Positions 27,124-37,152 of a DNA stretch of 64,000 nucleotides are shown in pieces. The notes under the pieces were generated by a model. The model was not told the DNA's origin, ran no database searches, and saw nothing but the letters and a program-made list of their open reading frames with translations. The stretch spans positions 310,001 to 374,000 of the forward strand of contig NZ_AOFT01000001.1 in the NCBI RefSeq assembly GCF_000348905.1, read 5' to 3'. The position numbers were made by a program, and so were the translations under genes. Position 1 is the first letter of the stretch. Each line of letters opens with the position of its first letter. This DNA comes from Bhargavaea cecembensis DSE10 (GTDB lineage: Bacteria > Bacillota > Bacilli > Bacillales_A > Planococcaceae).

Positions 27124-27848
27124 CAGGCCCCCTCCTTTCGTTCAACCGCACGCCGGAGCACATTTCCGCGGCGGGCGTAGAGCACTTCGACAATGACGGC
27201 AGAAGCGAGCGTCGATACCATGATGGCCCAGCCGGTCGACAGCAGTTCCGTCCAGAAGAAAAACCCATTGATTGCGGCTGCCGTCAGAGCAAGCAGGACG
27301 ACCTTCCGGTTGCCTTTCAGGGACGGGATGAGAAGCGCAACAAACATGGCGTAAAGCGCAATCGACATCGCTGCCTGCAGGAATAGCGGCAGGTTGGCCC
27401 CGATCACATGGCCGATTCCGCTGAAGATGACCCAGCTTGCATAGGACAGGACAATGACCCCTGCCGCATAGGAAGTCCGGACACGTCCCTCGCCGGTTGT
27501 GGAGATCACGGAAAATGTTTCATCGGTGATGCCGAATGCGTAGACCGCTTTTTTCCATCTGGCGTCAGGCTGCATCTTTTCATTGAGCGAAGCCGTCATT
27601 AGAAAGTGGCGGATATTGACGATGAACGTATTCAGCACAATCAGCACGGGGTCCACCTTGGCCGCAATCAGGCTGAGGGATATGTATTGGGCGGCACCGG
27701 CAAAGACAAAGATGCTCATGGCAACCGTCTCAGTCAGGGAAAGCCCGGTCGTCTTGGCCAGCAGCCCGAATGTCAGCGCCACAGGGAAATAGCCGATGGC
27801 AATGGTAAGCCCCGCCTTCAGGCCGGCGGCAAGGCCTTCTCTTTGCAT
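27123..27848 (-). CDS. azlC: Branched-chain amino acid exporter large subunit AzlC
   Basis: A 241-residue polytopic membrane protein of the AzlC/YgaZ family. The start 'MQREGLAAGLKAGLTIAIGYFPVALTFGLLA' (27848) was chosen because a longer frame reaches back through the promoter. Typical motifs are 'FVFAGAAQYISLSLI', 'NIRHFLMTASL' and 'GITDETFSVIS'. It is first in the azlC-azlD operon. In B. subtilis the Lrp-like repressor AzlB controls azlCD; no azlB is in this window. Confidence 0.92.
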   Translation of the reverse strand: MQREGLAAGLKAGLTIAIGYFPVALTFGLLAKTTGLSLTETVAMSIFVFAGAAQYISLSLIAAKVDPVLIVLNTFIVNIRHFLMTASLNEKMQPDARWKKAVYAFGITDETFSVISTTGEGRVRTSYAAGVIVLSYASWVIFSGIGHVIGANLPLFLQAAMSIALYAMFVALLIPSLKGNRKVVLLALTAAAINGFFFWTELLSTGWAIMVSTLASAVIVEVLYARRGNVLRRAVERKEGA

Positions 27849-27872
27849 GAAATCCCATCTTTCTTGCATGAT

Positions 27873-27888
27873 TATAATTAGAATTATA
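27873..27888 (-). promoter_or_regulatory. Palindromic operator overlapping the azlCD -10
   Basis: TATAATT-CT-AATTATA, a perfect 7-2-7 palindrome. Its first half is the TATAAT -10 (minus strand, 27883-27888). It lies 24 bases before the azlC start. The regulator is unknown. Confidence 0.5.
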
Positions 27889-27984
27889 CTACAAACATTT
27901 CCCTTCGGGCGCCCGATTTTGTAGAGTTGCATGAATAGCGTAAAATAAGGGAAATGACACTTCAAACCGGGTCGGGGGTAGGAC

Positions 27985-28638
27985 ATGGAGAATTGGCTGG
28001 ATCTTGACACCTTGTATGAACTGACATCACATTACCGGGCGCTGGGGCCCCTTCTGGGATTTTTGCTGCCGTTTATCGAGGCATTCCTGCCGTTTTTGCC
28101 TCTTTTTGTGTTCGTCCTTGCGAATGCCAATGCGTACGGATTCTTTTTCGGTTTCCTGATCAGCTGGGGCGGAACGGTTGCGGGGTCCTATACCGTGTTT
28201 CTCCTGATCAGGAAATACGGTGATGCGAGAGTATTCCGGTTCCTCACGAAAAGTGAGCGGGTCCGGAAACTGATCCAATGGGTGGAGCGCAACAGCTTCG
28301 GACCGCTGTTCGTTCTGCTCTGCTTTCCGTTTACGCCGTCCGCTCTTGTGAATCTCGTGGCGGGCCTTTCCAATCTGAAAAAGAAAGTGTATCTGATCAC
28401 TCTGATGGCCGGAAAATTCGTGATGATCGCCATTGCAAGTTTTATCGGCCATGACCTCCGCTCATTGGTCACCCAGCCGGGACGGACGGCGGTAGTCGCG
28501 CTCGTCATTTTCCTGCTCTGGCTCGGCGGCAAGCAGTTGGAAAAGCGGCTCGATAAGCGTGTGGAAAATGACTTCAGGTCGATCCGCGAAGAACAGACGG
28601 CTGCGGAGGAGGAACAACGCCGGGAAAAGGAGAGCTGA
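27985..28638 (+). CDS. TVP38/TMEM64 family membrane protein
   Basis: A 217-residue protein with about five membrane segments and a charged C-terminal tail. 'GFLLPFIEAFLPFLPLFVFVLANANAYG' and 'FGPLFVLLCFPFTPSALVNLVAGLSNL' are the conserved VTT/DedA-like domain. Relatives act in membrane lipid or polyprenyl-phosphate handling, but the function here is not established. B. subtilis yhjE holds the same place upstream of addB. Confidence 0.85.
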   Translation: MENWLDLDTLYELTSHYRALGPLLGFLLPFIEAFLPFLPLFVFVLANANAYGFFFGFLISWGGTVAGSYTVFLLIRKYGDARVFRFLTKSERVRKLIQWVERNSFGPLFVLLCFPFTPSALVNLVAGLSNLKKKVYLITLMAGKFVMIAIASFIGHDLRSLVTQPGRTAVVALVIFLLWLGGKQLEKRLDKRVENDFRSIREEQTAAEEEQRREKES

Positions 28639-28683
28639 CTGCAAGGCGGCCCCGGCCCGGCATGCTTTATCTTACATATCAAC

Positions 28684-28719
28684 AGAACGTTTGTTCGTTT
28701 TTGTATCTACTATTATAAT
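28684..28719 (+). promoter_or_regulatory. addBA promoter with LexA-like (SOS) box
   Basis: TATAAT (28714-28719) stands 17 bp after TTGTTC (28691-28696). AGAACGTTTGTTCG (28684-28697), an inverted repeat GAAC-N4-GTTC, covers the -35. It is close to the Gram-positive LexA consensus CGAAC-N4-GTTCG, with one outer base changed. Confidence 0.6.
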
Positions 28720-28746
28720 AGACACAAACAGAAAGGAGTGGGGCTG

Positions 28747-31700
28747 ATGTCATTCAGGCTGATTACCGGCCGGGCCGGTTCGGGAAAGACCACAATGATC
28801 CGGAAAGAGATTGCCGGCAAGCTGAAGGAAGATCCCCTCGGTTCGCCGATTTTTGTCGTTGTCCCGGACCAGATGTCATTTTCCATGGAGAAAAGCCTGT
28901 CGACGGAGTTCGGCCTTCGAGGAACGATCCGCGCCCAGGTGGCGACGTTCAAGCGACTGGCCTGGCGCATTCTCCAAGAGACGGGCGGGATCACCCGGAC
29001 GGAAGTGAACGGCTTCGGTTACCGGATGCTGATCCGGAGCCTGCTGGCAGAAAACAGGGACGAGTTCAAGCTGTTCCGCCAGGCGGCCGACAAGCGGGGA
29101 TTCACCGAGCAGCTGGAAGACCTGCTGAAGGAGTTCAGCCGTTACTGCCTCGATTGTACGACGATGACCGATATGCATGGCGAGCTCCAGCAGGCGGGTG
29201 CGCCGCGCGCGCTGCTGGACAAAGCCGATGACCTGGAACTGCTCATGAGCAAGATCGAGGAACGGCTCGGCACCGCCTATGTGGACAGCGAAGGCTATCT
29301 GGCGCTTCTCGCCTCCCAGATCCGGCACTCTGATCTGGTGAAGGACGCTGAAGTGTACGTGGACGGTTTCGTGACATTCACGACACGGGAGCTGGAAATC
29401 GTCGAAGAACTCATGAAGCACGCCAGACGCGTGACCGTTGTGCTTCCAATGGAAGATCCCTACGGGGGTCCGACAGGGTCACAGCTGTTCTTTAATGCGC
29501 AGGGAAGCGCCGCCCGGCTGATGGATGCCGCCAAACGGAACGGGGTGGAGACCGAAGACGGCTTTCACCTGGGAATGGCTCGCCGTTTCAAAAGCAGGGC
29601 ACTTGCCCATCTTGAATCGGTGTTTGACCAATACCCGGCGGCGACCGCATCTGCAGAAGGCGATGTGGAACTGATGCGTGCGGCGGACGCAAGGGCGGAA
29701 GTCCATGCCGTGGCGAGGAGGATCCGGAATCTGATGATGTCCGGAATGCGCTATCGGGACATCGCGATCCTGTATCGCCAGCCTGAGGTGTATGACGAGC
29801 TGATAGAGACGGTGTTTCCGCTCTATGATGTCCCGGTCTTCATCAGCCGGAAAAAGCCGATGCTCCACCATCCGCTGATCGAGTTCAGCCGATCGGTGCT
29901 CGAGGCGGTGGCGGAAGGATGGGAGTATGAAGACATCTTCCGGGCCGTCAAGACCGACCTGTTTTTCCCGCACGGGGCAGATCCGTCGGAATGGCGGGAC
30001 CGGGCGGACCGGCTCGAGAACTTTGTGCTGGCAAACGGCATCCGCGGGGAGCGCTGGTTCGATGAAAAACGCTGGCAGGTAAAACGGTACCGCGGCCTGG
30101 AATTTCACCGAAACGTGCAGACAGATGAAGAACTCGCGATGCAGGAAGACATCCATCTGATCCGGGATGCTGTCCGTGAGCCGCTCGCCAACCTTGAGGC
30201 GCGCCTGCGGAGGGGAAGGACGGGACGTGACATCGCGACGACCCTCTTTACGTTCATGGAGGAACTGCATGTGTTCGACAAGATCGTCGACCTGAGGCGG
30301 CGCGAGGAAGAGGCCGGCCGGCTGTTCGAGGCGGCGGAGCATGACCAGGCCTGGAATTCCTGGATTGAGGTGCTGGATCAGTTTGTCCTGATGTTCGGGG
30401 ACAAGGAGCGTCCGCTCGCAGAGTTCATCCGGATTCTTGATGAGGGATTCGATACACTCGAGTTTGCCCGCATCCCGCCTTCGATCGACCAGGTAACGGT
30501 GACGACTGTCGACATCTCAAGGCTGATGGACATGGAAGCCGTCTTCATCATCGGCGTCAATGACGGCGTGTTCCCGAAACGCATCGACCAGGAAGGACTC
30601 CTGTCCGACCGCGAGCGGGAATGGTTCATGGAAATCGGCTTCGAACTGGCGCCGACGACAAAGATGCGTCTCATGGACGAGATGTACATGGCGTACCGTG
30701 CCTTCACGACGGCTTCCTCGAAACTGTTCATCTCCTATCCGGCATCCGACGGGGAAGGCAAGGCACTGATTCCGTCGCTGTACCTGAAGCGCATCCGGCA
30801 GATCCTGCCGGATGTGGCTGAAACCGATGTGCTCAATGACCCTGCGGGCCTGCCGGAAGAGGAAAGCTGGCAGGAATACATCAGCCATCCGAGGGCGACG
30901 CTCCGGTACGCATCCGCGCACCTGCGGCTAACGGAAAACGAGGAAGAACTGTCCGGTCCGTGGCGGACTGCCATCGACTTTTACCGGAACGATCCGTACT
31001 GGTCGATGATCTTCGGGAAGGTGTTCCGCCCGACCAGGCGGCGGGAGACGGAACGGCTTGAACCGGGGGTCACGGCTGCACTTTACGGCGAAGAAATCGG
31101 TTCAAGCGTCTCGCGTGTCGAGTCGTATTTCAGCTGCCCGTTCCAGCATTACGCCAGTTTCGGGCTGAAACTGCGCGAGCGCGGTGAATTCACGCTGGAC
31201 CCGCCGGCCCTCGGCGACCTGTTCCACGCCGCGCTGAAGTGGATCTCGGATGAGACCGGACGGCGGAACTTGTCTTGGGGTGCGCTCAGCCGGACCGAAT
31301 GCCTGACGCTGGCCAGAGATGCCGTGGAGTCCATCAGTCCGTATTTCTTCAATCAGATCCTGCTGAGTTCAAGCAGGTATGCCTATATCAAGCGGAAGAT
31401 CACAAGGATCATCCAGCGTACGCTCCTCGGGCTCTCCAAACAGGCCAAGCAATCCGGGTTCAACCCGGTTGCCATCGAGGCGGCATTTGGCCCGGGTGAG
31501 AAATTCCCGCCTCTCCGCGTTCCCCTGAAGAGGGGCCGGACGATGCAGCTGAGGGGAAGGATCGACCGGGTGGATGCTGCGGAAGTGGACGGAAAGCCGT
31601 TTATCCGTGTCGTCGACTATAAGTCATCGGCCAGGGCACTGGACCTTGCGGAAGTCTACTATGGCCTGTCGCTCCAGATGCTGACCTACCTGGACGTCGC

Positions 31701-32247
31701 ACTCCTCAATTCCGACGAGTGGTTCGGCAGGGAAGCGCTGCCTGCAGGCGTGCTGTATATGCATGTGCACAACCCGATGCTCCGTGCCGAGTCGGGCGTG
31801 ATGGACGACGCGGAGATCGAGGCGGAGGCGATGAAGTCCTACCGGATGAAAGGCTATGTCCTGGACAACCCGGATGTCGTATTGGAAATGGACAAAAACC
31901 TCGATGGATCTTCCGATACGCTCCCTGTCCGGATGAACAAAAACGGCACATTTTCGAAAACGTCCAAGGTGCTCGGGCCGGAAAGCCTCTCGCTTATGCG
32001 CGAGTATGTGCGGCAAAAGCACAGGCAGGCGGGCGATTCCATGATCGACGGCGACACACGGGTACTCCCATACCGGATGAAGGACCGGATGCCTTGCCAG
32101 ACATGCGCGTACCGGTCGGTCTGCCAGTTCGACCCTGCAGACCCGGCCCAGCGCTACCAGGCGCTGCGCCAGCTGACTCCCGAAGAGTCGATCAAATTGA
32201 TGCAGAAGGAGGTGCTTGGAGATGAAGATACCGGTGAAACCCGCTGA
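28747..32247 (+). CDS. addB: Helicase-nuclease AddAB, subunit AddB
   Basis: An 1166-residue subunit of the AddAB recombination complex, which resects double-strand breaks and recognises Chi. The start at 28747 follows AAAGGAG and gives 'MSFRLITGRAGSGKTT' with Walker A at 8-15. The inactivated-helicase core follows. The C-terminal nuclease domain has 'RVVDYKSSARALDLAEVYYGLSLQMLTYL'. A four-Cys iron-sulfur site is present: one Cys in 'YFSCPFQHYA' (about 800) and three in 'PCQTCAYRSVCQFD' near 1120. It overlaps addA by 26 bp. Confidence 0.97.
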   Translation: MSFRLITGRAGSGKTTMIRKEIAGKLKEDPLGSPIFVVVPDQMSFSMEKSLSTEFGLRGTIRAQVATFKRLAWRILQETGGITRTEVNGFGYRMLIRSLLAENRDEFKLFRQAADKRGFTEQLEDLLKEFSRYCLDCTTMTDMHGELQQAGAPRALLDKADDLELLMSKIEERLGTAYVDSEGYLALLASQIRHSDLVKDAEVYVDGFVTFTTRELEIVEELMKHARRVTVVLPMEDPYGGPTGSQLFFNAQGSAARLMDAAKRNGVETEDGFHLGMARRFKSRALAHLESVFDQYPAATASAEGDVELMRAADARAEVHAVARRIRNLMMSGMRYRDIAILYRQPEVYDELIETVFPLYDVPVFISRKKPMLHHPLIEFSRSVLEAVAEGWEYEDIFRAVKTDLFFPHGADPSEWRDRADRLENFVLANGIRGERWFDEKRWQVKRYRGLEFHRNVQTDEELAMQEDIHLIRDAVREPLANLEARLRRGRTGRDIATTLFTFMEELHVFDKIVDLRRREEEAGRLFEAAEHDQAWNSWIEVLDQFVLMFGDKERPLAEFIRILDEGFDTLEFARIPPSIDQVTVTTVDISRLMDMEAVFIIGVNDGVFPKRIDQEGLLSDREREWFMEIGFELAPTTKMRLMDEMYMAYRAFTTASSKLFISYPASDGEGKALIPSLYLKRIRQILPDVAETDVLNDPAGLPEEESWQEYISHPRATLRYASAHLRLTENEEELSGPWRTAIDFYRNDPYWSMIFGKVFRPTRRRETERLEPGVTAALYGEEIGSSVSRVESYFSCPFQHYASFGLKLRERGEFTLDPPALGDLFHAALKWISDETGRRNLSWGALSRTECLTLARDAVESISPYFFNQILLSSSRYAYIKRKITRIIQRTLLGLSKQAKQSGFNPVAIEAAFGPGEKFPPLRVPLKRGRTMQLRGRIDRVDAAEVDGKPFIRVVDYKSSARALDLAEVYYGLSLQMLTYLDVALLNSDEWFGREALPAGVLYMHVHNPMLRAESGVMDDAEIEAEAMKSYRMKGYVLDNPDVVLEMDKNLDGSSDTLPVRMNKNGTFSKTSKVLGPESLSLMREYVRQKHRQAGDSMIDGDTRVLPYRMKDRMPCQTCAYRSVCQFDPADPAQRYQALRQLTPEESIKLMQKEVLGDEDTGETR

Positions 32248-35200
32248 TGCAACGTGGACGGATGCCCAGTGGCGGGCAATCCATGCCTCGGGCAGCGACC
32301 TGCTCGTCTCGGCTGCGGCCGGATCGGGGAAGACGGCTGTCCTCATCAACCGCCTGATCGGCAAGGTGACCGATCCGGATGATCCCATCGACGTCGACGA
32401 ACTGCTCGTTGTAACGTTCACGAACGCGGCAGCGGCGGAAATGCGCCATCGGATGGCGACGGCGCTCGAAGAAGCCATTGAAAAAAATCCATCTTCATCG
32501 CGTCTCCGGCGGCAGCTAAGCCTCCTGAACAAAGCGCAGATTTCGACGCTCCATTCGTTCTGCATGAACATCGTCCGGCAATACGCCTATGTGCTGGACC
32601 TCGACCCGGGCTTCCGCATCGCGGATACCGCGGAGGCGGCACTGCTCAGGGATGACGTGGTCGGCCGTGTGCTCGAGGAGGCGTACGGCTCGGAAAATCC
32701 GGAGCCCGTCTACCGGCTCGCGGACAGCTTTACATCCGACCGCGACGACCAGGCGATCGAAGTGCTGATCGACAGGCTGTACGACTACTCCCGCGTCCAC
32801 CCGAAACCTGAGGAATGGCTGCGGGACATCCCGCGCCAGTATCATCTCCCGCCTGACGCGGACATCGACAGCCTGCCGTTTATCGGTCCGCTCAAGGAGG
32901 CAATCCGCCACCAGCTGGAAGAGGCGGCATCGATGGCGGCGGAAGTGGGCCGCATCGCCCGGCTTCCGGATGGCCCGGCGCCACTTGCTTCGACTGCGGA
33001 AGAAGATGGAGCCCTCATCGGCTCCCTTCTCGGGATCATGGAAGGCGGCACATGGGAGGAGGCATACCATGCCTTTTCCGCCATCAAGTGGGCCAAGGCC
33101 GGCACCATCCGCAAAGACAGCTGTGACGAGGAGCTGGCGGAGCGGGCCAAGAAAAAACGGAATGACATCAAGAAGCTTGTAAACGGGCTGAAGGAATCAT
33201 ACTTTGTCCGGACGCCTGCCCGTCTGCTGGAAGAGATGCGGCTCATGGCACCGATGATGGACACACTTGTCGGACTCACGATTCGGTTCGGCGAGCGGTA
33301 TGCAGAGGTGAAGAGAAACAGGGGCATCGTCGACTTTTCCGACCTGGAGCACCTGGCGCTCGACATCCTTTCGGAAGAGCGGGACGGGACGCTTGTGCCG
33401 TCGGAGATCGCCCACGACTTCCGTGACCGCTTCCGGGAAGTGCTGGTCGATGAATATCAGGATACGAACCGCCTGCAGGAGACGATCGTCTCGCTTGTCA
33501 AAAGCGGGGAGAACAAGGACGGAAACCTGTTCATGGTCGGTGATGTAAAGCAGTCGATCTACCGGTTCCGCCTGGCAGAGCCGATGCTGTTCCTCGGGAA
33601 ATACCTCAGATTCAATGGGGATGCGGATGGAACCGGAATGAAAATCGACCTGAACGCCAACTTCCGCAGCCGGAGGGAAGTGCTGGATGCGACGAACTAT
33701 GTGTTCCGCCAGGTGATGGGTGCGCGTGTCGGTGAGATCGACTATGACGAAGCCGCGGAACTGAAGCCCGGCGCCCCATATCCGGGGGCGGGCAGCCCGG
33801 CCACACTGACGATCCTCCATGAGGAACAGGAAGAAGACGCAGATGAATCGTCAGCATCTGACGAGGAACTCAAGCAGCCCCAGCAGGAAGCGAGGGCGAT
33901 CATCCGGGAAATCAGGAAGCTGATGGAGTCAGGAGCAGAGGTGACCGATCCGTGGTCGGGCAGCACGCGCCCGCTCCGTTACCGGGATATCGTCATCCTC
34001 ATGCGTTCGATGACCTGGTCGGGTGAAATTGCGGAAGAGCTGAAGCATGCGGGCATTCCGGTATATGCGGAAACGTCGGGGGGCTACTTTGACGCCATCG
34101 AAGTGATGATCATGCTGAACACGCTCCGGGTCATCGACAATCCGTATCAGGACATCCCATTCGCCTCCGTGCTCCGGGCACCGTTTATCGGGCTCGGTGA
34201 AAACGAGCTGGCGAAGATCCGCCTGGCGGCACCTGATGAGCCGTACTATGAGGCGCTCAAGCAATATGTACGGAACGGGGCTTCCGCCGGCATTCCGGCA
34301 GGGACTGAAGAGAAGATCCGAAGGTTTTATATCCACTTCGAAGAGTGGCGGGATCTGGCACGCAGGGGGTCTCTTGCAGACCTGATCTGGCAGGTCTACC
34401 TGGATACCCACTACTACGAAATGGCCGGCGCCATGCCGAACGGCAAGCAGCGCCAGGCCAACCTGCGCGCCCTGCACGACCGGGCGATCCAGTACGAGCG
34501 GACATCCTTCCGCGGGCTGTTCCGCTTCCTCCGCTTCATCGACAGGATGAGGCGACGCGGTGACGATATGGGCACCGCAAAAGCGGTCGGCGAGCAGGAC
34601 GACGTCGTCCGGATCATGACAATCCACGCGTCCAAGGGGCTGGAGTTCCCGCATGTGTTCGTCGCAGGAGTGGGGCGCCAGTTCAATAAAATGGACTTTA
34701 ACCAGCCGTATCTCTTTGACCAGCACTTCGGCCTTGCGGTCAAGGCGGTGGATCCTGACAATCGGATCCAGTATACGTCGTTGCCTTTCCTTGCAATCAA
34801 GGAAAAAAAGGAGCTTGAGATGCGTGCCGAGGAGATGCGGGTCCTTTATGTCGCCATGACACGCGCCAAGGAGGCCCTTCATCTCATCGGATCCGTGAAG
34901 GACCCGGACGCGGCGGTCATGAAGTGGCAGGAGGGCCAGCTTGCCCCGGGCGAGCGGCTGCCAGAGTATATCCGGTCGCGCGCAGCCGGCTACCTCGACT
35001 GGATCGGGCCCGCAGTGGCGCGCCACCGGGCGTTTGCCCCACACGGAACGGTTCCCGGCGGACAGCTGCTCGATGACGGCTCTGTCTGGAATATCGAGTT
35101 TCTTGCTCCTTCCGATCTGTCTTCTGAAAGCGGACCGGCTGCGGAAATCGCAGCGGAAGCGGACCGGGAGGAGAAGACGCCGGACAGCGGGGCGGAGGAA

Positions 35201-35944
35201 GAGGTGCTCAGCCGGTTTACCGCCTCCTATCCCCATAGTGCCTCTGTCCGGAAGCGTTCGAAGCAGTCGGTCAGTGAAGTGAAGCGGATGTGGCTGCTGG
35301 AAAATGCGGAAGAGCCGGATCCGTTCATGTCCCGCTCCGATGAAATCCGGCCGATGTACATGCACGATAGGCCGGAATTCATGCAGGAGCGGACGCTTAC
35401 GGCGGCAGAAATCGGGACGGCGATGCATACGATCATGCAGCATATCGACCTGTCCCGCCCGCAGACCGTCCGGGAGGTGCAGAACCTCATCACTGACCTC
35501 ACCCGCCGGGAACTCATCACGGATGAAGAGGCAAGGGAAGTGGATGCTGCTGCAATCTCCCGTTTCTTCGGAACCCCTATCTATGAACGCATCCGGAAGT
35601 CCCCGGATATCCGCCGGGAGCTGCCGTTCACCTATGGGCTTGACGCGGGGGACGGCGACCGGCAGATCCTGCAGGGGATCGCCGACTGCCTCTTCCGTGA
35701 AAAAGACGGCTGGGTTCTGCTCGATTATAAAACCGACCGGACAGGCATGTTCCGTTCGGAGGCATCGCTCGAGGCTGCAATGGCCGAGCGGTATGGAGTC
35801 CAGCTGTCGCTCTACGCACGGGCGATCGGGGACATCCTTGACATTAACATTAAAGAGAAGCTCCTGTACCTGTTTGACGGGGAGCGAGTATTGACTATCC
35901 GGGGGGATCATTTTGCCGACACTAAAACCGACCGCATCATCTGA
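32222..35944 (+). CDS. addA: Helicase-nuclease AddAB, subunit AddA
   Basis: A 1240-residue UvrD-type helicase and nuclease. The start at 32222 is nine bases after AGAAGGAGG; a TTG two codons earlier lies too close to that site. Walker A 'AAAGSGKT' is at residues 31-38, 'VDFSDLEHLALDIL' and 'VLVDEYQDTN' are helicase motifs, 'IMTIHASKGLEFPHVFV' and 'LYVAMTRAKEALHLIG' the C-terminal ones. The RecB-type nuclease motif is 'WVLLDYKTDR'. It overlaps both addB and the following DUF418 gene, so the three are probably one transcript. Confidence 0.97.
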   Translation: MKIPVKPADATWTDAQWRAIHASGSDLLVSAAAGSGKTAVLINRLIGKVTDPDDPIDVDELLVVTFTNAAAAEMRHRMATALEEAIEKNPSSSRLRRQLSLLNKAQISTLHSFCMNIVRQYAYVLDLDPGFRIADTAEAALLRDDVVGRVLEEAYGSENPEPVYRLADSFTSDRDDQAIEVLIDRLYDYSRVHPKPEEWLRDIPRQYHLPPDADIDSLPFIGPLKEAIRHQLEEAASMAAEVGRIARLPDGPAPLASTAEEDGALIGSLLGIMEGGTWEEAYHAFSAIKWAKAGTIRKDSCDEELAERAKKKRNDIKKLVNGLKESYFVRTPARLLEEMRLMAPMMDTLVGLTIRFGERYAEVKRNRGIVDFSDLEHLALDILSEERDGTLVPSEIAHDFRDRFREVLVDEYQDTNRLQETIVSLVKSGENKDGNLFMVGDVKQSIYRFRLAEPMLFLGKYLRFNGDADGTGMKIDLNANFRSRREVLDATNYVFRQVMGARVGEIDYDEAAELKPGAPYPGAGSPATLTILHEEQEEDADESSASDEELKQPQQEARAIIREIRKLMESGAEVTDPWSGSTRPLRYRDIVILMRSMTWSGEIAEELKHAGIPVYAETSGGYFDAIEVMIMLNTLRVIDNPYQDIPFASVLRAPFIGLGENELAKIRLAAPDEPYYEALKQYVRNGASAGIPAGTEEKIRRFYIHFEEWRDLARRGSLADLIWQVYLDTHYYEMAGAMPNGKQRQANLRALHDRAIQYERTSFRGLFRFLRFIDRMRRRGDDMGTAKAVGEQDDVVRIMTIHASKGLEFPHVFVAGVGRQFNKMDFNQPYLFDQHFGLAVKAVDPDNRIQYTSLPFLAIKEKKELEMRAEEMRVLYVAMTRAKEALHLIGSVKDPDAAVMKWQEGQLAPGERLPEYIRSRAAGYLDWIGPAVARHRAFAPHGTVPGGQLLDDGSVWNIEFLAPSDLSSESGPAAEIAAEADREEKTPDSGAEEEVLSRFTASYPHSASVRKRSKQSVSEVKRMWLLENAEEPDPFMSRSDEIRPMYMHDRPEFMQERTLTAAEIGTAMHTIMQHIDLSRPQTVREVQNLITDLTRRELITDEEAREVDAAAISRFFGTPIYERIRKSPDIRRELPFTYGLDAGDGDRQILQGIADCLFREKDGWVLLDYKTDRTGMFRSEASLEAAMAERYGVQLSLYARAIGDILDINIKEKLLYLFDGERVLTIRGDHFADTKTDRII

Positions 35945-37073
35945 ACGGATTGCGGCGCTGGACTATTTGAGGGGGTTCGCCCTGCTCGGCATCTTCGTCG
36001 CGAACATGCTGTTTTTCCATACACCGTACGTCTATATCGATCCGTTCACGTGGTTCCGGTCGCTCAGCGACGAGGTCTCCCACATGTGGGTGGACATCCT
36101 GTTCCAGAGCAGCTTCTATCCGCTGTTCGCGATGCTTTTCGGCTATGGGATGAACATGCAGTATGAAAAAGCAGTCAGGCTCGGAAGGCCGTTTGTTCCG
36201 ACTGCCGCCAGAAGGATGGGCGTTCTCCTGCTTTTCGGGATTGTTCATGCTTTTCTCATCTGGCCGGGTGATATCCTGATCACCTATGCACTGATGGGCC
36301 TGATCTTCATGTGGATGCTCCGGCTCCCGGCAGCGGCACTCACGGCAATCGGGGCGGTCGTTTATATCGTGCCGATGGCGCTGCTGACGCTCCTGACCTT
36401 CTTTGCGGAGAAGCTGGATCCCGACGGCATGATGGGGGCGTATGCGGACATCACCAATGTCAACCGTTCAATTGATGCCTATGCCGGCGGATCGTTCGGT
36501 GAAGTGACCGCACAGCGTGCCGCAGACTGGCTGTTCATGAATACGGCATCGATTCCGATGGGAGTCTTCATGATCCTGCCGCTCTTCATGTTCGGGGCCG
36601 CGGCAGGGAAGCTCCGCCTGATCGAGAAGGCATCGGACAGCTGGAAAAAGTGGATCCTCCCCGCGGTTCTCTTTACGGCAGCAGGGCTTGCCCTGAAATC
36701 GCTGCCTTACTTCACCGATCTGCGCTTCACCACACAGATGGTGCAGGATTCAATAGGCGGGCCGCTCCTGACTGTCGGCTACGTCGGGCTCGTCCTGCTG
36801 CTCCTGCAGTCGGGACTCATCCGGAAAGTGTTCCATCCGGTCGCATCCGCGGGACGGATGTCACTGACCGTCTATCTGACCCAGTCGATCATCGCGACCC
36901 TGATCTTCTACTCTTACGGCCTCGGCTATTACGGCAAGGTGTCCGTATCGCTCGGAACCTGGCTTGCGGTGGCCATATTCGCCATCCAGTGCATCCTGGC
37001 CGACCTGTATTTCCAGAAATTCAGGCAGGGACCGCTCGAACGCATCTGGCGAAGGCTGACTTACGGTAAATGA
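35913..37073 (+). CDS. DUF418 family (YeiB-like) membrane protein
   Basis: A 386-residue protein with about ten membrane segments. The TTG start at 35913 follows GGGGGGAT by seven bases and lies inside addA. 'SSERIAALDYLRGFALLGIFVANMLFF' is the N-terminal signature of the family; the C-terminal half ('HPVASAGRMSLTVYLTQSIIATLIFYSYGLGYYG', 'QKFRQGPLERIWRRLTYG') is the DUF418 domain. The family is related to acyltransferase 3 membrane proteins. No substrate is known. Translational overlap with addA is unusual and may reflect only compact packing. Confidence 0.88.
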   Translation: MPTLKPTASSERIAALDYLRGFALLGIFVANMLFFHTPYVYIDPFTWFRSLSDEVSHMWVDILFQSSFYPLFAMLFGYGMNMQYEKAVRLGRPFVPTAARRMGVLLLFGIVHAFLIWPGDILITYALMGLIFMWMLRLPAAALTAIGAVVYIVPMALLTLLTFFAEKLDPDGMMGAYADITNVNRSIDAYAGGSFGEVTAQRAADWLFMNTASIPMGVFMILPLFMFGAAAGKLRLIEKASDSWKKWILPAVLFTAAGLALKSLPYFTDLRFTTQMVQDSIGGPLLTVGYVGLVLLLLQSGLIRKVFHPVASAGRMSLTVYLTQSIIATLIFYSYGLGYYGKVSVSLGTWLAVAIFAIQCILADLYFQKFRQGPLERIWRRLTYGK

Positions 37074-37152
37074 CGAAATATAAAGGATTTTCCGGATATC
37101 TGTCGTAAGTAAAGAAGAATAACCAACCCAGAATGGAAAGGATGGCGTCAAG

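Noticed and set aside
33929-35911. 660-residue minus-strand open frame opposite addA, and the similar 593-residue frame at 12653-14434
   Set aside because: Both run antisense across real genes; the second crosses comFA, comFC and hpf. Composition follows the complementary codons.
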